Source of the DNA: Neorhizobium petrolearium
Lineage (GTDB): Bacteria; Pseudomonadota; Alphaproteobacteria; Rhizobiales; Rhizobiaceae
Direction: 5' to 3'
Assembly: GCF_017873175.1 (NCBI RefSeq)
Contig: NZ_JAGGJW010000025.1
Coordinates: 1-60,718, forward strand
DNA: 60,718 nt
Part shown: positions 49,713-58,622 of the stretch, piece by piece
Numbering within the stretch: the first letter of the stretch is position 1
Layout of the letters: each line of letters starts with the position of its first letter
Made by a program: the position numbers and the translations under genes
Notes under the pieces: generated by a model
Databases searched by the model: none
Told to the model about the DNA's origin: nothing
Seen by the model: the letters and a program-made list of their open reading frames with translations, nothing else

Positions 49713-51749
49713 TCAGCTCCGGCTCATGAATATTGCGCCATAGGCCCCGACGCGTGCGGTGAAATCAGGCGGCACGACGATTGTCGCTTCGGGCTGCTCG
49801 ATGACGGCGGGTCCCGGGACAGCGTCATTCAAGCTGAGGCGAGCTCTGTCATAGATGCTGACCTGCGGGAAAAACTGCCCCTGAAAACGCATCGGCCGCA
49901 CGCCCTTCACCGGGTCGCCGCCGTCGGACATCGTCGGAGAAGCAGGCTCGGGGACGGACATCGCCCCTCTTACACGCATGCGCAGATCAACGAACTCGAC
50001 CGCTGCCGTTCGATCGGCATGGCTGTAGATCCGTTCGTGCTCCTTGTGGAAGGCGTCATGCATCGCTGATAAGTCCTCGCTGTCGACGGCCGAGTTCGGC
50101 AGACGGACATCGACCTGGAAGGATTGCCCGACATACCGCATCTCCGCCCAGCATTCGTATGCCTCCGAGACGAGGCGTTCGGGTGGGGATTGTCGCGACA
50201 GCCATTCGGCGGCCTGCTTCCGCAGGGCTGCAAACTTCCTCGCGATGACCGCGCCGTCGATGTCGAGCCCGTGCACGGTTTCCATTGCATCATGGCTGAG
50301 TTCAGAGACCAGACCGCCGAGAGCGCAGAAAACAGACGGCGTGGTCGGCACGAGGACGCGGCCGACACCGATTTCCGCCGCAAGGAGAGGGCCCTGGATC
50401 GCGCCGGCCCCACCATAAACCAGCAGGGTCAGTTCTTCCGGATCGACGCCCTGGCGCGCAAGATATGGCAGGACGCCAGCCACCATATTCGAGCTGGCCA
50501 CCGCGACGCACATTTCGGCGGCGTTGAGAATGTCGGTGCCCAAGGCTGCGGCGATTGGCGCCATGGCGTGTTCGGCTGCATCCCGGTTCAACTGCATGTC
50601 TCCGCCCAGCAGGGCTTGAGGCAGATAACCCGCGACCAGATAGGCATCGGTGAGGGTGGGGGCGCCCCCCCCGCGTCCAAAGCAGGCCGGGCCTGGATAA
50701 GAACCGGCGCTTTGCGGCCCTATGCGCAAGACTCCGCCGTCAATCGTCGCGATCGATCCTCCGCCCGCCCCGATTGCCTCAATCCCGGTCACCGGCATGA
50801 CGACAGGGAAGTCGCCGACTTCAGCGGCCGTCGAGGTGAGAGCCTCTCCATCACGCACCAGCGAGATATCCGTACTCGTGCCACCCATGTCCATGGTGAG
50901 GATGTTGCGCTCGCCGAGAAAACGGCCAAGATATTGCACAGCAGTCACGCCGGATGCGGGGCCTGAAAGAAGTGTGTGGACAGGGTAGTTGCGCGCTTCC
51001 GATGCCGCCATCGCGCCGCCGTTCGAACGGGTAACGAAGAGCTGCGAGCCAGGAAGTCTGTCGGCGACATAATCTTCTACGGCACCGATATATTCATTCA
51101 TGCGGCGCCGCACAAACGCGTTGAGCACGCTGACGATCGCACGCTCATACTCGCCGATGCGCGGCCAGATTTCACTCGAAAGACTGACCTCCGCATCGGC
51201 GCCGACAGCCCGTCGGATAGCTCTCTCGACCGCTTTCTCGTGCAGCGGATTGGTGTAGCTGTGGAGAAGCGCGACGGCATAACCGGCTGCACCGGCTTCG
51301 GTCGCCCGCCGGGCCAGGATTTCCACCGCCGTCTCGTCGATTGCCGTTTCGACCGCGCCGCCGCGCAGGAGCCTTTCCTCGACCTCGAACACCATCGCAC
51401 GTTCGACCAGCGGCTTTGTGCGGTTCTCGAAAATATTCAGCGGGTTGCGCACGCCCATGCGCTGCAGTTCCAGAAGATCCCGGTAACCCTTGGTCACGAA
51501 GAATGCGATCTTCGGACCCTTTCGCTCGATCACGGCATTGGTGCTGACAGTCGTGCCATGCATCACCAACGCTGCCTCGCCCGCCTTCGGCGAGAGGCGC
51601 TCGAGAAGATTTTCAAATCCCTGCCGGAAGCCGTTCTCGAAAGAAGGCGGTGTCGAGGGAACTTTCAGGCTGAAGATCTCGTGCCCACCCTCACGCCATC
51701 CGCAGAAATCGGTAAATGTGCCGCCTATGTCGACGCCAATCCTAAGCAT
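49713..51749 (-). CDS. hyuA: Hydantoinase A / 5-oxoprolinase alpha subunit family protein
   Basis: A 678-aa protein with the acetate-kinase-type ATPase fold. The N-terminal MLRIGVDIGGTFTDFCGW is the phosphate-binding signature. MHGTTVSTNAVIERKGPKIA, LSGPASGVTAVQYLGRF and TMDMGGTSTDISLV are family blocks. It provides ATP-dependent activation for the partner HyuB encoded 3 bases downstream. It is transcribed divergently from a family-5 binding protein across 361 bp that contains a perfect inverted repeat. Confidence 0.93.
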   Translation of the reverse strand: MLRIGVDIGGTFTDFCGWREGGHEIFSLKVPSTPPSFENGFRQGFENLLERLSPKAGEAALVMHGTTVSTNAVIERKGPKIAFFVTKGYRDLLELQRMGVRNPLNIFENRTKPLVERAMVFEVEERLLRGGAVETAIDETAVEILARRATEAGAAGYAVALLHSYTNPLHEKAVERAIRRAVGADAEVSLSSEIWPRIGEYERAIVSVLNAFVRRRMNEYIGAVEDYVADRLPGSQLFVTRSNGGAMAASEARNYPVHTLLSGPASGVTAVQYLGRFLGERNILTMDMGGTSTDISLVRDGEALTSTAAEVGDFPVVMPVTGIEAIGAGGGSIATIDGGVLRIGPQSAGSYPGPACFGRGGGAPTLTDAYLVAGYLPQALLGGDMQLNRDAAEHAMAPIAAALGTDILNAAEMCVAVASSNMVAGVLPYLARQGVDPEELTLLVYGGAGAIQGPLLAAEIGVGRVLVPTTPSVFCALGGLVSELSHDAMETVHGLDIDGAVIARKFAALRKQAAEWLSRQSPPERLVSEAYECWAEMRYVGQSFQVDVRLPNSAVDSEDLSAMHDAFHKEHERIYSHADRTAAVEFVDLRMRVRGAMSVPEPASPTMSDGGDPVKGVRPMRFQGQFFPQVSIYDRARLSLNDAVPGPAVIEQPEATIVVPPDFTARVGAYGAIFMSRS

Positions 51750-52018
51750 AACGCGCGTCTCTCTCCGTATATTAAACCAGAAGACACGTGGATGAAGGCG
51801 AGGCGGCTGTCGCTGTTTCGCCTTTCATGAATTTGTCTCCTCGTCGGGGTCAGATAAAAGTGTCGAGGAGGAGACTATGACGACGGTTCTTTGCGAGAGA
51901 AGTTGCGATTCCTGAACATTAATTGAAGATTCCAATTAATGCGGCTTCGGCACGTGGGGCAATCCACGAAGGCCTTCCAGGCGTGGCGACCCGCGGCCTC
52001 GGCATGACGGGCGGCCGA
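51750..52018. promoter_or_regulatory. Divergent control region hyuA / binding protein, left part
   Basis: No gene recognised. This part includes the hyuA promoter region and the perfect inverted repeat at 51918-51940. A purine-rich GAGGAGGAGAC element near 51855-51866 precedes an ATG but opens no long frame. Confidence 0.4.
51918..51940. promoter_or_regulatory. Perfect inverted repeat ATTAATTG-N7-CAATTAAT
   Basis: Eight-base arms at 51918-51925 and 51933-51940 lie between divergent hyuA and binding-protein genes, 169 bases from the hyuA start. The dyad, with T-N11-A framing, would suit a LysR-type regulator. Confidence 0.55.
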
Positions 52019-52061
52019 GTATAACCTCTGGGAATGGATATCCCAAAATAGCGACTTTGAC
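52019..52061 (+). promoter_or_regulatory. Two-part promoter element, copy 1 (binding-protein promoter)
   Basis: GTATAACCT at 52019-52027 and CGACTTTGAC at 52052-52061, separated by 24 bases. The same two blocks with the same 24-base gap recur at 54649-54691. The second block contains a -35-like TTGACA. Its end is 50 bases before the binding-protein ATG. Confidence 0.7.
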
Positions 52062-52110
52062 ACTTATGGCGCCCTGTCCTTAACTCCTGTCAAACAACAA
52101 GGAGGCGAAC

Positions 52111-53667
52111 GTGCAAAAAACTGGAAACAGACTGCTGGCAGCTCTTGCAGTGTCATTGATGGCTTCGATTGCCCTTCCGCAGACAGGGCTTGCAGAAACG
52201 CTCAGAGTCGGAATCAATGCCGCCGACATCACGACGATGGATCCGACCCGGGCGACCGCCACCGCCGACGTGGCTCTTGTCTCCTGGATGTTCAACGCGC
52301 TGGTGCGCTTTCAGCCGGGCAGTGCAGATCCGTCGACGATCGAGGCGGACCTGGCCGAGAGTTGGAGCAGTTCTGCGGACGGACTGACCTGGACCTTCAA
52401 ACTGAAGAAGGACGTCAAGTTTCACGGCGATTACGGCATCCTCACTGCAGAGGATGTCGTTTTCTCGCTGACCCGGGCCAAGGATCCGAAAACCTCTTCG
52501 TTCTCCAGCGATTTCTCTGCTGTCCAGTCGATCGAAGCCGTTGATCCGATAACAGTCCGGATCACTTTGAAAGAACCGGTTCCAGGATTTCTCGGCCTCA
52601 TCGCCAATTATCATGGCGGCAATATCATCAGCAAAAAAGCTGCGGAGAAACTTGGAATCGGTTTCAAGAGCCACCCGATCGGTACCGGTCCATTCATGTT
52701 CGACCGTGCAATCACGCAGCAGACGGTGCATTTGAAGGCCTTTCCGGGATATTTCCGAGGCGCGCCAAAGATCAGCGACATCCAGTTCGATCTGATCCCG
52801 TCCGATTCCAGCCGTGAACTCGCCTTCCGTTCGGGCGAGCTGGATCTGATCTACGGCAAGCGCGAACAGCGCTGGGTCGATCAGGCCAAGGCTTGGGACG
52901 ATGCAGCCGTCGATATCTTTGCCCCCGGTGAATACCGGACGATCTTCCTGAACATGGCACATCCGCCGCTCGAAAAGATCAAGGTCCGGGAAGCAATTGC
53001 CCATGCGATCAACGTCGACCAGATCGTGCAGTTCGTGGGTGCGGGAGTGGGACCGCGTGGGTGCTCCGTGGTGCCGACCGGTTATCTGGGTGAAGATTGT
53101 TCCTGGGCCTACAAATACGATCCGGCTCTGTCCAGGAAACTGCTCGAAGAGGCCGGGTTCGAAAAGGGGCTGAAGCTCTCCGCCGTCGTTTCATCGAGTT
53201 CGTCGCAGCAGCCGATCATGGAGGTCATCCAGGCGCAGTTGGCGGAAGTCGGGATCGACATGCAGATGAAGGTGGTCGACCATCCCACTTATCAGGAACA
53301 GGTGCGCAAGGATCTCAGCGATGTCGTCTTTTATGGTGCTGCGCGCTATCCGGTGGCAGACAGCTATCTGAGCCAGTTCTATCATTCGGATGCGGCAATC
53401 GGAAAACCGACGGCGGTGACGAACTTCGCTCATTGCGATGCGGCTGATGCCGAAATTTCCGCGGCTCGGAAGGCGGTGAGCGACGAGGAGCGGTTGAAGC
53501 TCTGGTCTGCTGCGCAGAAGAAAATACACGAACAGGTCTGCGGCGTGCCGCTGTTCAGCCTGATGCAGGTCTGGGTGCGCAGCAAGGCAGTCGACTACGG
53601 ATATGAACTGAAGGGCTCGCTCAATCTTGCGCCACCCATTACCGAACAGACGACACTGAAGCGCTAG
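52111..53667 (+). CDS. ABC transporter periplasmic substrate-binding protein (SBP_bac_5, peptide/opine type)
   Basis: A 518-aa binding protein with signal peptide (residues 1-30, LPQTGLAETLRVG). Family features are LAESWSSSADGLTWTFKLKK followed by VKFHGDYGILTAEDVVFSLT, and HPIGTGPFMFDR. A strong AAGGAGG ribosome site precedes its start. The permease genes that should partner it lie 5 kb away (58619 onward), separated by a LysR gene and dehydrogenase genes, but a shared promoter element links the two transcripts. Its TAG stop lies in a CTAG that also supplies the stop of the convergent LysR gene. Confidence 0.92.
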   Translation: MQKTGNRLLAALAVSLMASIALPQTGLAETLRVGINAADITTMDPTRATATADVALVSWMFNALVRFQPGSADPSTIEADLAESWSSSADGLTWTFKLKKDVKFHGDYGILTAEDVVFSLTRAKDPKTSSFSSDFSAVQSIEAVDPITVRITLKEPVPGFLGLIANYHGGNIISKKAAEKLGIGFKSHPIGTGPFMFDRAITQQTVHLKAFPGYFRGAPKISDIQFDLIPSDSSRELAFRSGELDLIYGKREQRWVDQAKAWDDAAVDIFAPGEYRTIFLNMAHPPLEKIKVREAIAHAINVDQIVQFVGAGVGPRGCSVVPTGYLGEDCSWAYKYDPALSRKLLEEAGFEKGLKLSAVVSSSSSQQPIMEVIQAQLAEVGIDMQMKVVDHPTYQEQVRKDLSDVVFYGAARYPVADSYLSQFYHSDAAIGKPTAVTNFAHCDAADAEISAARKAVSDEERLKLWSAAQKKIHEQVCGVPLFSLMQVWVRSKAVDYGYELKGSLNLAPPITEQTTLKR

Positions 53668-54647
53668 CGCGCTCCTGATCCCGGGCGCTCCCCGAATCCC
53701 GCGACCATCCCCTGATCCAAATGGGGATGGTCGAGGTTGAAGCCCTCGGGCGACATCCTCGACTTTGAAGCCGCCGCATGCACTTCTTCGACGAAGTCAG
53801 CGACCAGCTTGCTGTTGCGGGCTCGTATCGGCCGGATGATCTGGTTGTCGATGTTGAGGGTCGGCCGAAACGGCCGAACGGTGACCCGGCCTGCGGCGAA
53901 CTCCATTGTCAATGGATCGGCGACAGTCACTCCAAGGCCCGCTGCAACGAATTCCGCTATGTTCGGGGCCGTTGACGCCTCGATGACGATCTTGGGCCGC
54001 AGCCCTTCAGCCTCGAAAACGGCATCGACCTTACGGCGTGTCAGCCCCGATGGCGCGAAGGCGATGAATGGCTCTTCGGCGAGATCCTTTGGGCCGAGCG
54101 CCTTTTTTTCGCAAAGACGATGACCGTGCGGCAGTACCACCACCGCTGGCGGGCTTTTTAGCGTTTCCACCTGGATAGAACTGTGTTCAAGGCCGCTGAT
54201 AACCAGCGCCACGTCCAGACGGCGCAGTAGAACGGCTTCCGTCAAGAACTGCGAGCTACGTGCTTCCACCGACACGAAAACATCGGGATGGCGCGCACGA
54301 AACCCCACCAGAACCCGGCTCATGAATGGTCCGGACAATGCGGGCAGCGTGCCCACGACCAACTGGCCGTGCTCTTCGCGACGAATAGCATCCACTGCGC
54401 GCGCCAGCTGATGAACGCCACCGAAAATGCGCTCGACCTCTTCGTAGAGCCGCATTCCGCGGCCAGTCGGGACCAGACGGCCGCTTTCCCGTTCAAAAAG
54501 CTGTAGGTCCGTATCCGCCTCCAGATCCTGGATGAGCTTGCTTGCTGCCGGCTGGGAGATCCGCAGGATCTCGGCCGCACGGCTGACCGTGCCGGATTCA
54601 ATCACCGCCATCAAGGCTTCGAGCTGCCTCAGGCTGGGGTTTCTCAT
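53664..54647 (-). CDS. LysR-family regulator of the dehydrogenase / importer island
   Basis: A 327-aa LysR protein starting at ATG 54647 (MRNPSLRQLEALMAVIESGT). The longer open frame above it reads into the divergent promoter. HTH: SRAAEILRISQPAASKLIQD followed by LEADTDLQLFERESGRL. The effector domain (residues about 90-300) is complete. The type resembles OccR/NocR-like and CysB-like activators of uptake and catabolism genes. Its own start codon is 2 bases from the two-part element at 54649-54691, implying autoregulation while activating the divergent operon. Confidence 0.92.
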   Translation of the reverse strand: MRNPSLRQLEALMAVIESGTVSRAAEILRISQPAASKLIQDLEADTDLQLFERESGRLVPTGRGMRLYEEVERIFGGVHQLARAVDAIRREEHGQLVVGTLPALSGPFMSRVLVGFRARHPDVFVSVEARSSQFLTEAVLLRRLDVALVISGLEHSSIQVETLKSPPAVVVLPHGHRLCEKKALGPKDLAEEPFIAFAPSGLTRRKVDAVFEAEGLRPKIVIEASTAPNIAEFVAAGLGVTVADPLTMEFAAGRVTVRPFRPTLNIDNQIIRPIRARNSKLVADFVEEVHAAASKSRMSPEGFNLDHPHLDQGMVAGFGERPGSGAR

Positions 54648-54648
54648 G

Positions 54649-54691
54649 GTATAACCTGTATGAATAGTGACACAAAGTATTCGACTTTGAC
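54649..54691 (+). promoter_or_regulatory. Two-part promoter element, copy 2 (LysR / dehydrogenase divergent promoter)
   Basis: GTATAACCT at 54649-54657 and CGACTTTGAC at 54682-54691 with a 24-base gap, identical blocks and spacing to 52019-52061. The end lies 48 bases before the TTG start of the dehydrogenase operon, against 50 at the other copy. It is probably the LysR recognition site plus -35 region. Confidence 0.72.
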
Positions 54692-54738
54692 TTTCTACCG
54701 GCACTTGGCGACCATGACAAGAACTGAGGGAGATCGAA

Positions 54739-55848
54739 TTGGACGCGGACGTCATCATCATCGGCGCAGGAGTGGTCGGCGCGGCGCTTGCCTATGGCAT
54801 TGCCCGAAAGGGGCACAAGGTCCTGGTCCTGGATGGAAAGGATCGGGACCTGCGTGCAGCCCGCGCAAACTTCGGCCTCGTCTGGGTTCAGGGCAAAGGT
54901 TCCGGCACGCCGGCATACACGGATCTTACCGTACAAAGTTCCGATCTCTGGCCCACCTTCCGGCAGGAACTGGCCGAAGCGGCCGGATCGCGCGTTGATT
55001 ATTCGCGCCGAGGAGGGCTGGCGTTCTGTCTGAGCGAAGCCGATTACAAGGCTCGCGCGGCGCTCATAGATCGGACGCACAACCAGCGGACGGAAGGCTA
55101 TACGGAAATGCTTGAGCGGCCCGCGCTCGAGCGAATGCTGCCGGCCGTTACCTTGGGCAATGAGGTCGTGGGCGCGAGCTACTGCAAACTGGATGGCCAT
55201 ACCAACCCGCTGCAGCTCTACGCGGCCTTGCTGGGTGCCGTCTCGGCACTCGGCGGTCAGGTCAGGTTCCGCAGTCCCGTCACGTCTATCAACCCCGTGC
55301 CCGACGGGTTTCAGGTCGATACCCCGCAAGGCAACATCCGGGCTCGGCGCGTCATCGTCGCGGCAGGCCTGGCCACACCCGGCCTCACCGACCCGCTCGG
55401 CCTCGTCGTGCCGCTGTATGCCGAACGCGGGCAGATTCTCGTGACCGAGCGCTTGGCACCCATGCTGCCGCTTCCGGCGAGCGGGCTTCGGCAGACCGCG
55501 GAAGGTACCGTGATGATCGGCGCGACGAACGAGAAGGCGTTCGATACGGGTGTGACGATGCAGTCGGCCATCAAGCTTGCGCGGCGGGCGCAACGCATCA
55601 TCCCGGCGCTCGGGTCTGTCCGGCTCGTGCGCCAGTGGAGCGGGTTGCGGGTACTTTCGCCTGACAAGGCACCGATCTATGCCGAGTCGACCCGCCATGC
55701 CGGCCTTTTTGCGGCGGTTTGTCATTCCGGCGTGACGCTTGCGGCAGCGCATGCGGCGATCGTCGGACCTGCCATGGCCGAAGGGCGGTTGCCGCAGAAC
55801 CTTGCGGCCTTTTCCAATGGAAGATTCAATGTTCAGAAGTGTGCTTGA
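54739..55848 (+). CDS. FAD-dependent oxidoreductase, DAO family (dehydrogenase beta subunit 1)
   Basis: A 369-aa flavoprotein starting at TTG 54739, supported by GGGAG 6 bases upstream and by the immediate Rossmann motif (VIIIGAGVVGAALAYGIARK). The C-terminal DAO region includes QWSGLRVLSPDKAPIYAEST and VCHSGVTLAAAHA. It resembles the beta subunits of opine oxidases, D-hydroxyproline dehydrogenase and HcnC. These oxidise the C-N bond of a secondary amine and pass electrons to the Fe-S and FAD subunits encoded next. The 2Fe-2S gene starts inside its 3' end. Confidence 0.88.
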   Translation: MDADVIIIGAGVVGAALAYGIARKGHKVLVLDGKDRDLRAARANFGLVWVQGKGSGTPAYTDLTVQSSDLWPTFRQELAEAAGSRVDYSRRGGLAFCLSEADYKARAALIDRTHNQRTEGYTEMLERPALERMLPAVTLGNEVVGASYCKLDGHTNPLQLYAALLGAVSALGGQVRFRSPVTSINPVPDGFQVDTPQGNIRARRVIVAAGLATPGLTDPLGLVVPLYAERGQILVTERLAPMLPLPASGLRQTAEGTVMIGATNEKAFDTGVTMQSAIKLARRAQRIIPALGSVRLVRQWSGLRVLSPDKAPIYAESTRHAGLFAAVCHSGVTLAAAHAAIVGPAMAEGRLPQNLAAFSNGRFNVQKCA

Positions 55849-56128
55849 GGGGTCGGCGGCTGCGCCGGATATGATGGTCGTGGTGAATGGGGTCGAAACA
55901 CCCGCCTGGAACGGCGAAACGGTCGCCAGCGTATTGCTGCGCGTTCCCAATGCCGGCCGGATATCGCCGGTGAGCGGCAAGCCCCGGCTTCCCTATTGCC
56001 AGATGGGGGTGTGCTTCGACTGTCTGGCCGTTGTCGACGGCATCGCCTCCACGCAAGGGTGTCTGGTTCCGGTGAAGCCGGGAATGCGGATTGATATCCA
56101 GCGTGGCCCCAGGGAGATTGCCCGATGA
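55829..56128 (+). CDS. Small (2Fe-2S)-binding protein (dehydrogenase gamma subunit, HcnA-like)
   Basis: A 99-aa ferredoxin-like protein. The start ATG 55829 has GGAAG upstream and overlaps the previous gene by 20 bases. Its four cysteines lie in PYCQMGVCFDCLAVVDG and STQGCLVPV, the Fer2_4 arrangement CxxxxCxxC...C. It transfers electrons between the two flavin subunits in opine-oxidase-type enzymes. Its stop overlaps the next start (ATGA). Confidence 0.9.
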   Translation: MFRSVLEGSAAAPDMMVVVNGVETPAWNGETVASVLLRVPNAGRISPVSGKPRLPYCQMGVCFDCLAVVDGIASTQGCLVPVKPGMRIDIQRGPREIAR

Positions 56129-57504
56129 CCTATGATGTCCTGATCGTTGGCGCCGGGCCGGCCGGCATGTCCGCTGCAGTGCAGTTGAGCAGAGACGGCC
56201 TGGCGGTCGCGGTCGTTGATGAACAGCCGGCGCCCGGCGGCCAGATCTGGCGAGGGGTCGAAAGAAATATGTCCGGTCCGGTCTCTCGGGCACTCGGAGC
56301 GGATTATCGCAAAGGCCTGGCGCTCGTTGAGGCCTTTCGGGCATCGAAAGCCGAATACATGCCCGAGACCCAGGTATGGCAGATAGAGGAGGGATGGAGC
56401 GTATTCCTGACGTCCGGCGGCCGCGCGCGCCGCGTTTCCGCGCGAATTGTCCTGCTTGCGACGGGGGCCCAGGAGCGGCCTGTGCCTTTCCCAGGCTGGA
56501 CCCTGCCTGGAGTGATGACGGTCGGTGCCGCCCAGATCCTCTTGAAATCCGGCGGGATGCTGCCTGAGGGCCGCGTCTGGATTGCGGGGGCGGGACCCTT
56601 GCCACTGCTTTATGCCACCCAGGCCCTTGATCTGGGGGGGCGGCTTGCAGGTTATCTCGACACGGCCGGCCGGCCGGGTCTGGCCGTGCTGCAAAAACTG
56701 CCCGGAGCCTGGCGCGACCTGGCGGGGCTTGCGAAGGGGGCGGGCTGGCTTCGCGCGCTTCGCCGTAAGGTCGATATCGTCAGAGACGTCAAGGATCTTC
56801 GCGCCGAAGGTGAGGGGCGCCTCGAACATATCGAGTGGAGCAGGCACGGCAAGCGCCAGAGGGTGGAAGCCGACGTGCTGCTTGTTCACGAAGGTGTCGT
56901 GCCGCGTATTCATGAGACGTTGGCCCTCGGCTGCGCCCACGATTGGAGAGCCGGTCAGGGGTATTTCGCACCGAGGCTGGGCCGCTGGGGAGAGGCCAGC
57001 CGCTCGGGATTGTTCGTTGCCGGCGATGCAGGCGGGATTGGCGGCTGGTCGGCCGCGATGGTGTCCGGTGAAATCGCCGCGCTTGGAATTGCGGCGCGTC
57101 TGGGCAAAGGCGGCGATGTGGAAGAGCGCCGTCGTCAGGCCCGGCTCGATGACCGACGTGCCCGTGCGCTTGCCTTGCGACCGCTTCTCGATGCGCTTTA
57201 CCCTCCGCTTCGGGAAAGGCTTCCGGACGAAACCATCGTATGCCGCTGCGAGGAAGTGACGGCGGGGACGATCCGGGCGGTCACACGCACCAGCGTGCCC
57301 GATCCGAACGCCGTGAAGGCCGCGACGCGATGCGGGATGGGACCTTGCCAGGGGCGGCAGTGCGGCTATACGGTTCAAGCACTCCTGGCGGAGGTCCACG
57401 GCGTACCGGTAGGCTCGGTGGCATTCTTCAACATCCGCCCGCCGCTCAAGCCGATCACGCTTGCAGAGATCGCCTCCCTCGAGGATATGGAGACGGCCGG
57501 ATGA
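56125..57504 (+). CDS. FAD/NAD(P)-binding oxidoreductase with C-terminal 2Fe-2S domain (dehydrogenase alpha subunit, OoxA/HcnB-like)
   Basis: A 459-aa flavoprotein. The FAD motif is at the N-terminus (YDVLIVGAGPAGMSAAVQLS), followed by the PAPGGQIWRG block. A second dinucleotide site is at RVWIAGAGPLPLLYATQAL. The C-terminal BFD-like domain carries cluster cysteines in VCRCEEVTAGTIR and TRCGMGPCQGRQCG. This is the alpha-subunit architecture of octopine/nopaline oxidases and D-hydroxyproline dehydrogenases. Both ends overlap neighbours with ATGA junctions. Confidence 0.92.
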   Translation: MTYDVLIVGAGPAGMSAAVQLSRDGLAVAVVDEQPAPGGQIWRGVERNMSGPVSRALGADYRKGLALVEAFRASKAEYMPETQVWQIEEGWSVFLTSGGRARRVSARIVLLATGAQERPVPFPGWTLPGVMTVGAAQILLKSGGMLPEGRVWIAGAGPLPLLYATQALDLGGRLAGYLDTAGRPGLAVLQKLPGAWRDLAGLAKGAGWLRALRRKVDIVRDVKDLRAEGEGRLEHIEWSRHGKRQRVEADVLLVHEGVVPRIHETLALGCAHDWRAGQGYFAPRLGRWGEASRSGLFVAGDAGGIGGWSAAMVSGEIAALGIAARLGKGGDVEERRRQARLDDRRARALALRPLLDALYPPLRERLPDETIVCRCEEVTAGTIRAVTRTSVPDPNAVKAATRCGMGPCQGRQCGYTVQALLAEVHGVPVGSVAFFNIRPPLKPITLAEIASLEDMETAG

Positions 57505-58622
57505 ATGCCGATGTCCTCGTGATCGGCGGCGGTTTGCACGGCCTGTCGGCTGCATTGCAGTCGGCCAGGCGAGGGGCTTCGGTCACCCTGGTCGAACGGC
57601 ATTTTCTCGGTCGACATGCCTCGGGCGCCACGGCGGCCGGCGTGCGGGCTCTCGGGCGGCATCCCGCCGAGCTGCCGTTGAGCCTCGAAGCGGCGGGAGA
57701 CTGGCACCGGATGAGCGAACTGGTGGGCGACGATTGCGGCTTTGTCGCTTGCGGCCAGTTGCAGGTCGCCGAGGACGAGGCGGCGTTCTCGGCGGTGAAA
57801 GCGCGCGTCGAGCGGCTGCAGGCAAAAGGTTTCACCCACGAGCGCATCGTCGGACCTGATGAATTGCGCACGCTGGTGCCGGACCTTTCCGCGCATTGTC
57901 TGGGCGGAGCCTGGGCAATCGCAGACGGCTCGGCCGACCCGCACCGAACGATCCGCGCTTTCCGCGATGCCGCTTTGGCGGCCGGGGTGCGCGTGACGGA
58001 GGAATGCAAGGTCATCGCTTTGACGCGGCGTTCGGACTTTTGGCGGGCGGAAACCTCTCAGGGTTCGATCGAGGCGAAGGTGGTCGTCAATGCGGGAGGC
58101 GCATGGGCGGCGGACGTCGCCGCACTGGCAGGCGATCCGTTGCATCATGCAATCCGCACGTCGATGATGGTCGTGACGGAGCGCACGGTGGCACGCATCG
58201 GGCCGGTCGTCAGTTCCTTAGGGCGGAAATTGTCCTTCAAGCAGACGGCGCAGGGCACGCTTCTGATCGGCGGCGGCTCGCAAGGCAGGCTCGCCGCCGA
58301 CAGGCAATCCGCGACAGTCGATGTCGTAGCGCTGGCAAGCTCGGTCAAGGCGGCCGTCCGTCTTTTCCCCACGGTTGGAGGGCTGCGCATTGTGCGGACA
58401 TGGGCGGGCATGGAGGCAATGACCGAGGATCATCTGCCCGTGATCGGCTTTTCACGCAGGGTCGAGGGTCTCGTCCACGCCTTCGGGTTTTCCGGCCATG
58501 GTTTCCAGTTGGTTCCGTCGGTCGGCCGCGTCCTGGCCGATCTCATCTGCGAGGGCCGCACGAAACACGATCTTACTGCTTTTGACACGAACCGCGTCGC
58601 CGCAGAAAGGGCTGCCGCATGA
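57501..58622 (+). CDS. FAD-dependent oxidoreductase, DAO family (dehydrogenase beta subunit 2)
   Basis: A 373-aa flavoprotein starting at ATG 57501 in ATGA overlap with the alpha gene. FAD-binding VLVIGGGLHGLSAALQSARR and SGATAAGVRALGRHPAELP are at the N-terminus; GFSGHGFQLVPSVGRVLADL is the DAO C-terminal signature. This second DAO-type subunit in one operon is notable, since known three-subunit enzymes have one beta subunit. It could be an alternative catalytic subunit or a separate oxidase. The next gene again overlaps (ATGATG). Confidence 0.9.
   Translation: MNADVLVIGGGLHGLSAALQSARRGASVTLVERHFLGRHASGATAAGVRALGRHPAELPLSLEAAGDWHRMSELVGDDCGFVACGQLQVAEDEAAFSAVKARVERLQAKGFTHERIVGPDELRTLVPDLSAHCLGGAWAIADGSADPHRTIRAFRDAALAAGVRVTEECKVIALTRRSDFWRAETSQGSIEAKVVVNAGGAWAADVAALAGDPLHHAIRTSMMVVTERTVARIGPVVSSLGRKLSFKQTAQGTLLIGGGSQGRLAADRQSATVDVVALASSVKAAVRLFPTVGGLRIVRTWAGMEAMTEDHLPVIGFSRRVEGLVHAFGFSGHGFQLVPSVGRVLADLICEGRTKHDLTAFDTNRVAAERAAA

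Noticed and set aside
54598..55980. A 460-codon minus-strand frame opposite the first DAO gene
   Set aside because: The plus strand has a full FAD-binding motif, ribosome site and operon context. The minus-strand product has only basic low-complexity sequence.
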